DNA of 64,000 nt, taken from contig JACVTC010000012.1 in assembly GCA_016946835.1 (NCBI GenBank), positions 1,902,501 through 1,966,500 on the forward strand. The letters are read 5' to 3'. This DNA is from Neocallimastix lanati (nom. inval.). Taxonomy: Eukaryota; Neocallimastigomycota; Neocallimastigomycetes; Neocallimastigales; Neocallimastigaceae. Below, piece after piece: positions 54,968 to 64,000 of this stretch (position 1 is its first letter; each line of letters opens with the position of its first letter). Made by a program: the position numbers and the translations under genes. The notes under the pieces are model-generated. The model saw only the letters and a list, made by a program, of their open reading frames with translations. It did no database searches and had not been told where the DNA came from.

Positions 54968-56514
54968 TATGTATAATATTTTATCTATATGTATAAAAAA
55001 AAATATTAGATAGTATAATAAAATTTGTGTATTATTGCAAATACATATTTATTTTATATAATTTAATCTTTCTTGAATATTAATATATTTCTACAATATA
55101 ACGAATAATATACTATAAAGAAAGATATATAAAAATATATATATATATATATATATTTTTTTTTTTTTGAAATAAAAAATTTACTTTTTATAATTTATTA
55201 AATTTTGATTAATTATTCTTATTTATATAAATATTATAATAAACTTTATATTTAATTTTATTTAAATAATTTTGATAAATTCATACATTCATTCATACAT
55301 ACATTATATATCATATATTCCCAAAGTACATAAATAAATACATAAATAAATACATAAATAAATAAATGTATAAATAAGTAAATACATAAATACATAAATA
55401 AATAAATACATAAATAAATAAATAAATACATAAATAAATGCATAAATAAATAAATAATTAATTAATTAACAAATTAATATTAAGTATATGTGAAAGTAGA
55501 TTAATAAAAAAAACACAAGTTTATCTTATATAAATATATTGTTAGAATGGGAGTGGGGCGTTTCACCAAATTGAAGATTATTAAATAAATAAATAAAATT
55601 AAATATTATTAATATTGATGTATTTATATTTTTGAAGTAAATTTTAAATATTAAAAAAATTATTTTCATATATAAATATCTTTACAACTGTTTAAATAAA
55701 TAAATAAATAAATAATAAATAATTGATAAATACTAAATAAAAAAAAAAAAATAATATTAATATAAACTGTATAGTAATAATTATAAAAGGATTGTCATTA
55801 ATAATAATGACGATTAAAACTATATATAATAATTATTAACAAATATATATATGAATGAATTAATAAAAATAATATTATAAATATCTTTTTAAATAAATAA
55901 ATAATAAATAATTAATAAATAAAAAATAATTGATAAATAATAAATAATTAATAAATAATAAACAATGAAAAAAAATAATATAAACACTATAGTAATAATT
56001 ATAAAAAGATTGTCATTAATAATAATGACGATTGAATTTATAAATAATAATTATTATTATTTACAAATATATATAAATGAATTAATAAAAATAATATTAA
56101 ACTACTTTAGATAAACATAAAAATGTTTTTCTTAGCATTTTATGCTATAAATTAATAATAAATAATATATAATAAATAATAAATAATATTAACGGTAGCA
56201 ATAATTACAGAAACATCAATAATAATATTTTTATAATAACAATGAAAATAATAATAGTTATTAAATATAAAAATAAAAATAAATTTATAATATAAAAATT
56301 TTTATACTTTATATATTAAAAAATATAATAATCTCATAAATACTTTATATTTATCATTTACACTAAAATAAAGGAATTATTTAAAATATAAAAGAATTAA
56401 AAAATAAGATTTGAATAATTAATCTTCATTTAAAATATATATAATTAAAAATATATATATATTATTAAAATTAATTATTAAAATATTTAATAAGAAACTT
56501 TTTTTAAAAAAAAA
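54968..56514. other. intergenic with tandem duplications
   Basis: AT-rich spacer. It holds a minisatellite of AAATAAATACAT type (about 55325-55455), a short G+C-richer word near 55550, and a duplicated block of about 218 bases (listed separately). No gene is visible. Confidence 0.65.
55690..56100. repeat. two tandem copies of a 218-base unit with hairpin
   Basis: Each copy has AAATAATTGATAAATA-type sequence, then a TATAGTAATAATTATAAAA word, then a hairpin with stem GTCATTA/TAATGAC and loop ATAA (55791-55814 and 56009-56032), and ends ATGAATTAATAAAAATAATATTA or similar. The hairpin is unchanged while the flanks differ. A fainter third copy may follow to about 56250. Confidence 0.85.
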
Positions 56515-57882
56515 ATGGAGAAAAATCAAAAAATTGAAATAAGCAAAAATAATAGAGGAAAAGAACAAATTATTTTAAATAGAAGATATAAGTTTAATCT
56601 TTCGTTCAAAAGGAAAGACATTTCAAAAAATATAAATGTACTGAATTTAAAACATTAAATAAATGCCCATCTTTCATTATTTTAAACTATGAGAATCAAG
56701 TAATAGAATATGATGACTCACATAATCATCTTGAAAATAAATTTGTAGCAGCCAAATCAATTGTGAAAAATAAAATTAAAAATGAAATTTCAAATAGTTC
56801 AATTCCTGTTAATGTAAATATAAAACATAAATATGATAAAATTTCTCAAGGTATGGGTCTTATACGTTCTGGATATAATTCAATTAAATCCCAAGTAACA
56901 AGAAGTAGAAGAAAACAGCTACCTCCTGATATAACAACATTTGATGAAATTCCCAATGAATCAAAATATTATAAAACAAAAAGGGATGAAAATTTTATGA
57001 TATTCAAAAATAATGATTTAATTGTTTTTCAATCTCTATTTCAAGCAGAATTATTTTTGCAGATGGCCCATTTTATATTGCACCTATATTTAGTTATCAA
57101 GTATTCATAACTAGAACCTATGTTACATAATTAAATTGTTTTTACAGTACTTCCTTTTCTATATTAAAAAATAAAAAGCAAACAACTTATGAAATATTAT
57201 TTAAAGAAATAAAAAAGAATTCTAGTAAATATAATAGTATTGAAAATACGCCAAAAATATTTCATTGCGATTTTGAAAAAGCTATATCTAAATTGTATTT
57301 TAAAAGAGCATTAGAAATTAAAAAAAAAGAATTATGCGATAATAAAGTTGAAAGAATAAAAGATTTATATATTTATTATAATAATATTTCGAACTTTCCT
57401 TTTATTAATCCTGAATATATATATGATATTTATAGTAAGATAAAAAGTGAGTGCCAAAAACATAATAATGTTCAATTTTTAGAATTTTTAGAATATTTTA
57501 AAAAAACCTATTTAATTAGCTATGAAATTGTAAATTGGAATTATTATGATAATATTGAGCATATTATAAATAATGTTTCAGAAACTTTTAATAAATACTT
57601 AAAAAAATTTTTTGCAAAAAAACTAATTTTTTTTTTCAATTATTAGTGGAATTGCAAAAAGAAGAATCTAAATATTACATTGATTACGAAAGGAGAATTG
57701 CTGGAATTTTAAAAAATAAAAAACAAAAAAAAAATTTAATACTGACTAAGGAAATCAAAGCTTTAGTTAAATATTACAAAAATATGGTAATTTTATTTAA
57801 AAAAAAGAAAAGGGTTAGAAATGATTTCATTGAATTATGGTTGGAATGCTTAAATGATTTAAATATTAAAATTATTGATTAA
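56515..57882 (+). pseudogene. FLYWCH zinc finger/MULE-type transposase, frameshifted
   Basis: Four pieces in different frames cover one protein: 56515-56658, about 56640-57110, 57060-57300 with a continuation to 57645, and 57646-57882. The first two rebuild a FLYWCH finger (RGKEQI, YKF, then C, C and H-x-H in NHLE). Next comes the YYKT..ENFMIF linker. The MULE-like DDE region is read in a third frame (DGPF where DGTF is usual; later HCDFEKA), with an internal stop near 57120. The tail piece has the expected Lys-rich helices. At least three frame changes and one stop make this inactive. It is far better preserved than the related copy at 47.3 kb. No clear terminal inverted repeats were found. 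Confidence 0.75.
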
Positions 57883-58738
57883 ATAATAGATTATTAAGAA
57901 ATGACAAAAAATTGACCAAATGAATTCTGTCATATATTTTGTTTTTAATAAACTAATAAATATAATAAATTAAATAAATTATTAATTTTGATACAAGAAT
58001 ATATTTCTAGGTCTAAATAGAATTAATATATATATATTTCTAATGGTATCAGTTTTACTAAGAAATAAATAAATAATGTTAATTCTGTTATTTCACATGA
58101 ATATAACTTAACCTCTAAAATTAAATTATTTATTTCCTTACTTTGAGAATTTTCTTATGTTCTATTACTTCCAAATTATTACTAATGTTCAATTTATTAT
58201 TATTAATATCAGTTCTTTATCAATATCAATACTTTATTATTAAAATCAATACTTTGTTATTAATATCAATATTATTATCAATATCTAGATTTATTAATGT
58301 ATTACCTATTTTTTCAATATTTTATTATTAGGGAAAATTCAATTTTACAGATATTACTAATATAGATTATCTATTACTAATTAAATTAATATAATTACTA
58401 ATGATTTAAATATAAATATATTTAAATCATTAGTAATTAAACCCATGATCTTTATCATTAAAATTATAAATGGGGTGTATTCCTCCCAAAATACACACCA
58501 TTTATAATAATATTAGTAATAGATAGTAATCTAAAATACTTTTATTCAAAAATAAAAAAAAAATAGTAAATTAAATAATACTCTATTACTAATAGTTCTG
58601 TAAGAGTCATAAAACTATTTTTAAAATATATTATCAATACAATTAATTATAACTAGGTTAGAATTTAATAATATATAAGTTATTTATTTATTATAATAGA
58701 ATTAATTATGAATTAATAATTTAATTACAATTTAAATA
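57883..58738. other. intergenic with fold-back repeats
   Basis: Contains TTATTAATATCAATA-type short repeats (58190-58290) and a nested palindrome (58340-58535, listed separately). The word CTATTACTAAT and its reverse complement occur several times. The forward open frame at 58143-58331 is just these repeats. Confidence 0.6.
58345..58535. repeat. nested inverted repeats (cruciform-prone fold-back)
   Basis: Outer arms: TAGATTATCTATTACTAAT near 58355-58375 and its near reverse complement near 58512-58532 (a three-base bulge). Inside lie two further hairpins. One is a perfect palindrome at 58392-58439 with 23-base arms and two central A. The other is at 58463-58508, with a stem carrying one mismatch around loop CCTCCCAA (58482-58489). 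Together they form a three-way branched fold. It may be a miniature inverted-repeat element. Confidence 0.85.
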
Positions 58739-58950
58739 TGTAAATTTAAAATATTCTAAAGAAATGGCTTGACCATTTCTTACGATGTGAAAAAGTATAA
58801 ATAGTTGAGAAAAAAAATGTATTTTGAAAAATAAAATTTTTATCTTTAATTATATATAATTTATATTTAATTTTTTATCTTCAATTAAATAATTTTTATT
58901 AAATAAATAAATAAAATAGTTTTCTTCCTATTTTGTCACGAACCTCAACA
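58739..58950 (+). mobile_element. LTR of decayed retrotransposon (element 1, 5' LTR)
   Basis: Provisional borders TGTAAATTT...CCTCAACA. The TATA region AAAAGTATAAATAGTTG (about 58789-58805) is shared exactly with the LTR of element 2 (about 61583-61599), and ATGGCTTGA upstream matches ATGCCTTGA there. Seven bases after the end comes the primer-binding site. No second LTR for this element lies in the window, so the borders rest on comparison of only two copies. Confidence 0.65.
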
Positions 58951-58957
58951 TAAAAAG

Positions 58958-58975
58958 TGGTGGAGATATCGGGGA
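58958..58975 (+). other. primer-binding site of element 1
   Basis: TGGTGGAGATATCGGGGA, identical to 61739-61756 in element 2. It begins TGG as expected for pairing with a tRNA 3' CCA end. It does not match the 3' end of the neighbouring tRNA-Ser. Confidence 0.8.
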
Positions 58976-60003
58976 TAGTAAATAATAATAAATAAAGAGT
59001 AAACAATGATAGAATAGTAAAATTTCTAATAAAACATTTTTTTTATTTATTTTTCTTTTAATATTAAAGCGATAGGTTAGAAATTACTGGTGAAGCTTTA
59101 ATAATATAAAATTTTATTGGAAACATATAAGAAGGGATTTAGTAAGGTTTAGAAGCATACCTGGTGCTAAAATTCCATCAGTAGGTAGTTTTCGGATTAA
59201 TTTATCTCAAGAATTGATTAGTCATTCTTGAGCTCTGGTCGTTCTGTTTATTTGAAAGCAGAAGCGTCTGGTTTGATTACTACATGACGCCGTAATAGGC
59301 AAGCTGTGATAATTTAAGCACTGCATACCTTCTTTTTAGTACTGGATATGGAAAATTCCAGGAAATGCTCTTATTATATGTATATTATTCAATAAAATTT
59401 CTTTTGTTCAAATAAAGCATATTTTATTTTATTTTTTTTTTTTATTAATTGTTAACAAAAAATATTTTTATTCTTAAATATTATTTAGATATATTAAAGT
59501 CGTTCTACGCTCAACTCAGAAAAGGTTTTCTACCATATTGCCAATTGATTGTAACAAAAGTATACAACAAAATCATTAATTCGAAGATTCTATTACATTA
59601 AATTTCTTTTGAAAATAAAGAGCAATACAATTATCAAGATATATTTAGGGGCCAGATAAAGCACTACTTTATATCTATATATTTAGTTTTTGCGATATAT
59701 TTAGGGGTCAGCGAAGACACTAGTTTATATCTATATTATCTATTATTCCTGTAAATTTAGGGGTTATCACTACACTATTTTATATTTACATATTATTTTT
59801 TTTAGGTATATTTGGAGGTTAGTGTAACACTAGTTTATATCTTCAATTGTATATTTGATTGTCATTGGACTTTAATTTATACTATAATTATTAAATTCAA
59901 GAAAAATCTGAAATTACTTCAGACAATATTAATTATTACTTATTTTCAGACATTCGTATTGCTCAATTCAATTCTATTCTGTTACTTTCAATATTAGCCA
60001 AAA
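58976..60003 (+). other. leader of element 1
   Basis: About one kilobase without a coding frame. The G+C-richer part 59060-59340 shares words with the leader of element 2 (CATGACGCCGTAATAGGCAAGC against CATGACACCATTAGGTAAGC, given as neighbouring words). Three short imperfect repeats at 59640-59840 read TATTTAGGGG(T/C)CAG...CACTA..TTTATATCTA. Confidence 0.65.
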
Positions 60004-60744
60004 TGAGTTCAGGATTTTCTCAATCAAAACAGTTCCAAGTCCAACTGTTATAAACAAAAATCGTGCTATTAGCTTTAGAGAACTCAAGAAAGAATTAAAA
60101 GACATAGAAAAACTAAGCAAAGATCATCTCAATATTAGATTTTAGACTTCCGAATTAAAATTATGGATCAGATATCAACAAGTAAATGATCCAGAAACTA
60201 ATTTTACGGCATGTATCTTAATTTCAACTGGTGAACTAAGAAAAATAATTCAAAATATGGAACATGGTGAAAACTTTAGTGGTGACGATGATGATGATGA
60301 TGAAGATAATCATTATCTAAGTCTAGATGAAATTATTATTGAGTTAGAAACATTTTATGGAAAAAAAGAAGCTCAAAATGTCTTGTTTAAGGAACTTCGT
60401 TCTTTAAAAATTATAAAGAATGAAAAAGTTAAAGATTTTAACATTCATTATAGATCACTCTATTTAAAATTCGCCGATGCTTTTGACAACATTTGTACTA
60501 CTACGACTATTGTTAATAATCTTAATTATAAAAGTAAAAGCAAGGAACCCAAAGAAGTGATATAGTCATGGTCTATGTTACTGTTGAAAGAGTCAAAGGA
60601 AAAGCACTGATTGATTCTTGTAGTATTTTAAATATTATTATTAATCAATTCCTTAAAAATTTTATTTCTGCATATGAATCTGTTTTATTCAGTCGTGTAA
60701 AAATCCGACTAGCAACTACGAATGATGATTATTCAAAAGATTAA
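60004..60744 (+). pseudogene. degenerate gag and protease remnant of element 1
   Basis: The ATG at 60004 is followed by a frame change. The gag frame then reads FRELKKELKDIEKLSKD, has a TAG where element 2 has Trp, and continues ELKLWI, DPET, an Asp run, and VKDFNIHYRSLYLKF to a stop at 60565. About 60571-60744 in another frame reads as a retropepsin-like piece (ALIDSC...LNIII), with Cys where Gly belongs in the D-S/T-G active site. The rest of gag, including the zinc knuckle, and all of pol are missing. Dead copy, cut short just before the tRNA gene. Confidence 0.75.
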
Positions 60745-60784
60745 TTAATCAATATTTCTATGCAAATTAAAAATTTCAATAAAA

Positions 60785-60866
60785 CGTCAGCTGCAGGATT
60801 TGAACCTGCGCAGGCAGAGCCTATTTGATTTCGAGTCAAACTCCTTAACCACTCGGACAAACTGAC
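60785..60866 (-). tRNA. tRNA-Ser (anticodon CGA)
   Basis: Reading on the minus strand: acceptor GTCAGTT pairs with AGCTGAC (one G-T pair). The A box is TGTCCGAGTGG. Anticodon stem TTTGA/TCAAA encloses loop CTCGAAA, hence CGA. The long variable arm is AGGC-TCT-GCCT, as in class II tRNAs; T arm GCAGG/CCTGC with TTCAAAT. The discriminator base is G, followed directly by a TTTT terminator (60784-60781). No intron. It decodes UCG serine. Confidence 0.96.
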
Positions 60867-61369
60867 TTATGGTTGTTTGTAATGATAAGAATGTACTAAA
60901 TAATGCATTCTTAATTAAATCTACGATTTATTTCTAATACATTATGTGTACATTATTATTTTTGTACTTTAATAAATTTTTAAATTCAAAGATTAAAAAT
61001 TAGATCAAAAATTATATTAAACTTTATAATTTTTATATTAAATCTTATATTAATAGTAATATTTTTATATATTTAAAACTTATATTAACAATTTTAATAA
61101 TAAATCTTATTTTTTTATTTTTATATTAATAATGAAAATTTGTATTAATAATATTTTTATATATTGATAATTAAAAATTTATATATTATATTTTAACTTT
61201 TATTATAAAATTTTATATCGAAATGTTTTATTTTATATTGAAAAATATTTTATTTTATTAAAAACCTTTATATTAGAATAGTATTTTTATTTTTATTTGA
61301 ATATTTTAACAGATTGTAATAAAAATTTTAGCCAATTAAATAAATTCTTATTAGTAATATTTTAGATAG

Positions 61370-61422
<53 letters not shown>

Positions 61423-61540
61423 TATTAATATTATAAATGTATTTTATTTATATTGTTATAATTAAATTTTATATAATTGATTATAAAAATCAATTTAAAT
61501 TTAATAGTTTTTATATATAAAAAGAAAAATAATAATAAAA
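60867..61540. other. AT-rich spacer between tRNA-Ser and element 2
   Basis: Upstream flank of the tRNA gene. It is almost pure A/T with a run of about 44 A residues ending at 61418. No gene is visible. Confidence 0.75.
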
Positions 61541-61732
61541 TGTAATTTAGTGGCAAGAACAACTTTTATGCCTTGAAAAAAAAAGTATAAATAGTTGTAA
61601 ATTTTGCTACTAATTTTTAAATATCATCAAATCAAATAAAATCAAATAAATTTATAAATAAAAATAATAAATAAATAAATAAAATTTGTGTTTCCTTACT
61701 TTATTTTTATTTAATTCTCTAAAACCTTAACA
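61541..61732 (+). mobile_element. 5' LTR of retrotransposon element 2
   Basis: Provisional borders TGTAATTTAG...CCTTAACA, 192 bases. It has the AAAAGTATAAATAGTTG core promoter in common with element 1. The 3' LTR lies beyond the window, so borders and target-site duplication cannot be checked. Confidence 0.68.
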
Positions 61733-61738
61733 TTTATA

Positions 61739-61756
61739 TGGTGGAGATATCGGGGA
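61739..61756 (+). other. primer-binding site of element 2
   Basis: TGGTGGAGATATCGGGGA, six bases after the LTR end. It implies a primer tRNA whose acceptor begins GGAGATA. The same 18 bases occur in element 1. Confidence 0.82.
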
Positions 61757-63123
61757 ATTAAATAGAAATAATAGTAAATAACATAGATTTTTTTTTAATT
61801 TTTTTTTTATTTTATATTGATAAACAAGTAAGTCGTTAATCCTTTGATTAACCCATGGCGCTTGTTTGATATATATATATAAAAAAAATTTTTTTTAAAT
61901 AAGTAAAATTAAGATTCTAAAAAAACAAATTTTGTAAAATTATAACAAGGAGCGGATAGAGCTCATACACAGTGTATTCTCAGATAGCAACAAATTAACT
62001 CTATTCATAGTAGGTTATTGAATAGTAGTTAATTTGGAGATTAATTGGAAAGTAGACGAAGGTATTTGGTTACCGACCCGGTAATAATAGTTCAACCTTC
62101 AACGTTTCAACACACGAAGGTGCGGGTACTTTCCAAGCACTGGCGAATAAGGAGCTTACGTCACCGAAGGCGTAAGATTGTTTTTTTTATATAATTTTTT
62201 TTACTTTTCTTTGTGCTAGTTATAAGGCACTTTATTATATAAAGTATCAGACTTTGGCTAACTTCGCCATTTAAATTTTTTTTATTTTTTTTTATTACTG
62301 GTACTTTATTTGTTATATAATTCCTGTAATAGAATCTTAATTTACTTTGAAAATATTGTGTTTTTAGTTAATTTTTATTAGTTAATAAAAATATTATTGA
62401 ATACTTTTAAAATTTTTTTATTCCGTACATAGATTATCGGATTAAGTTTATCCTACATAGTAATTGGGCTAGTGGGCTCTGAACTGCTATATTTTATATT
62501 GAATATAGTAATCGTGGCACACGCGTGGCATGACACCATTAGGTAAGCTGCACGTCAGACAGTGTGTACTATCAGATTGTACGACAATAAAGATTATTTT
62601 TTTGTATTTAATAATTATAATTAATTAATAATTTTATTAGCTATAACAATACAATATTTATCGTTTAAAAAGAAAAATTTTTGAAAGGTGAAAATAATAA
62701 ATAAAACTTTGCTTCTAAATTTATTACTACAAATATACTAAATTACAAAATTCAAGTGGTCGATAAAGATTTCGAGCTTGAAAAATATTCTATTAAGTTG
62801 TCGATAAAGATTTCGAACTTAAAATTATTCTATTAAGTTGTCGATAAAGATTTCGAACTTAAAATTATTCTTAAAAAAGTAGTCGAAAAGAACCTCGTGC
62901 TTTATAATTTCTACTAAGTTGTCGATAAGGATTTCGAGCTTATACTTACTAAAGAAAGCAAATAAAATTATTATTTTCAAAAATTACTAAGATATATTGT
63001 TTTAAAATTTGATTCGATATTAAATTACTTGTTAAATTATATTTTTAAAGTTGGACTTTCAAATTTATTCGTATTTAATAACCTCGTTAATTTACAATAA
63101 AAAAATTATTAACTAAAAACGAA
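61757..63123 (+). other. long leader of element 2
   Basis: Nearly 1.4 kb without a coding frame. It has two G+C-rich blocks (about 61935-62180 and 62440-62590) rich in short inverted repeats, such as GTTACCGACCCGGTAAT near 62070. Before gag there is a set of about 40-base repeats (62757-62942, listed separately). The length suggests a structured 5' untranslated region. Confidence 0.7.
62757..62942 (+). repeat. five ~40-base leader repeats before gag
   Basis: Core GTCGATAAAGATTTCGA(G/A)CTT at about 62759, 62800, 62840, a diverged copy at about 62882, and again at about 62920. The spacers have AAAATTATTCTATTAAGTT. Each core is bounded by TCGA on both sides, so it can form a small stem. Confidence 0.88.
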
Positions 63124-64000
63124 ATGTCTACTAAAAGTACTTTAAGTTTTAAAGAATTAAAGAAAGAATTACGAGACATAGTGAAGCTTAGCAAGGACAA
63201 TTTAGATATAAAGTCCTGGGCTACTGAATTAAAACTTTGGATCAAGATACAAGGTATCACAGATCCGGAAACAATATTTAATGCTTGTTTACTTACCAGC
63301 TCTGGTGAAGTACAACGCGTTATTGAAGATTTGGGAGAAGATAGTGATGATGAAAGTGATGATTCATCAGATGAAGAAGAAGATGATGAAGAAGAAAATG
63401 TTGATGATGATAAATTTCCTTCTCTTGAAAAAATTATTTCAAGTCTTGAAAATTTTTACGGTATTAAAGAAGACCAAAATTTACTTCTTAAAGAACTTCG
63501 TGCAATGCGAATTAAAAGAAACGAAAAGATTAAAGACTTTAATGTAAGATATAGAACTTTGTACACTAAACTTGATAAAAAGAGAAGAAAGCGCATTGGT
63601 GTACTAGATTATATTGACTCTATTCAAAATAATTATGAAGCCTGGAAGAAATTATCCCTTAAAGATGATATAAGTATGGAGAAAGCTTTCAAAATTGCCG
63701 AGAAAGTAGATAGACTTTCTGTAAGGAACAATAATATTAATACCTATAATGTTAATAATTCCCAGCATAATCAAAATAATCAAAACAGTACTACTTCAAG
63801 ACTTTATCCTAAAAGAAGAAACGAAACTTTCCAAACAAGTCAAACAAATAATAAACTGAAACCTCAAGATATTATAGAAGAATCAACCCAGAAAATGAGA
63901 AATTTATCTGTTAAAACTTGCTTCTTCTGTAAGGAAGAAGGTCATTACTCATACTATTGCCCTCAATTAAATAAGATTATGGAAAAAAATAAAAAAGAAA
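63124..64000 (+). CDS. gag: LTR retrotransposon Gag (runs off the window end)
   Basis: Open from the ATG at 63124 to the window edge: 292 codons, no stop. Residues 1-60 are helical (FKELKKELRDIVKLS, TELKLWIK), then an Asp/Glu run (about 70-105), then LEKIISSLENFYG and RYRTLYTKL, which belong to the capsid-like part. A CCHC zinc knuckle CFFCKEEGHYSYYC has Cys266, Cys269, His274 and Cys279. Gag packages the element RNA into particles. The frame is intact, unlike element 1, so this copy may be recent. Ty3/Gypsy is the likelier superfamily, but pol is outside the window and it could be another LTR type. Confidence 0.88.
   Translation, partial: MSTKSTLSFKELKKELRDIVKLSKDNLDIKSWATELKLWIKIQGITDPETIFNACLLTSSGEVQRVIEDLGEDSDDESDDSSDEEEDDEEENVDDDKFPSLEKIISSLENFYGIKEDQNLLLKELRAMRIKRNEKIKDFNVRYRTLYTKLDKKRRKRIGVLDYIDSIQNNYEAWKKLSLKDDISMEKAFKIAEKVDRLSVRNNNINTYNVNNSQHNQNNQNSTTSRLYPKRRNETFQTSQTNNKLKPQDIIEESTQKMRNLSVKTCFFCKEEGHYSYYCPQLNKIMEKNKKE

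Noticed and set aside
58143-58331. 62-residue open frame
   Set aside because: Made of TTATTAATATCAATA repeats, with no start context or domain.
62757-62942. Possible CRISPR-like array
   Set aside because: Eukaryotic context, imperfect repeats with similar spacers, located in a retrotransposon leader.

Overview
The window is eukaryotic nuclear DNA with extreme A+T content in non-coding parts. It has short GT-AG introns (typical donors GTAA/GTAT), long AAT-coded asparagine tracts, and many microsatellites. The intron-rich genes, the presence of an EPG5-like gene, and decayed FLYWCH/MULE-type transposase copies together suggest an early-diverging zoosporic fungus. An anaerobic gut fungus (Neocallimastigomycota) is my best guess. 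This is an inference from style and gene content; no species marker is present.

Layout. 1-5.8 kb: AT-rich DNA with several unidentified islands of higher G+C. 5.8-9.4 kb (+): eight-exon 6-phosphofructo-2-kinase/fructose-2,6-bisphosphatase. 9.4-13.3 kb: AT-rich spacer with one more island. 13.3-26.0 kb (+): a three-exon giant EPG5-like autophagy tether (3678 codons), whose second intron is about 1.5 kb of almost pure AAT repeat. 27.0-28.9 kb (-): proteasome beta-5 (PSMB5/Pre2), eight exons. 31.0-34.0 kb (+): ERGIC-53/LMAN1-type cargo lectin, twelve exons. 34.8-37.1 kb (-): HGH1, eight exons. 38.7-39.2 kb (+): a small dsRNA-binding-domain-like protein. About 40.5-42.3 kb (-): a decayed protein-coding gene. 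43.2-46.8 kb (+): coatomer delta subunit, ten exons, the first being only the ATG. 47.3-47.9 kb (-) and 56.5-57.9 kb (+): two decayed FLYWCH/MULE transposase genes. 49.0-55.0 kb (-): a nine-exon, 1660-residue coiled-coil/low-complexity protein that I do not recognise. 58.3-58.6 kb: a nested fold-back. 58.7-60.8 kb: a decayed LTR retrotransposon. 60.79-60.87 kb (-): tRNA-Ser(CGA). 61.5 kb to the window end: a second, apparently intact LTR element of the same family, with LTR promoter, primer-binding site, long leader and gag running off the edge.

Exon structures were worked out by hand. Every junction listed keeps the reading frame, and for the conserved families it also rebuilds the expected protein. 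The working genes are housekeeping: glycolytic control (PFKFB), protein turnover (PSMB5), translation-factor folding (HGH1), early secretory traffic (LMAN1-type lectin and delta-COP act on the same ER-Golgi shuttle) and autophagy (EPG5). I see no operon-like grouping. The accessory DNA is concentrated at the two ends and around 40-48 kb.
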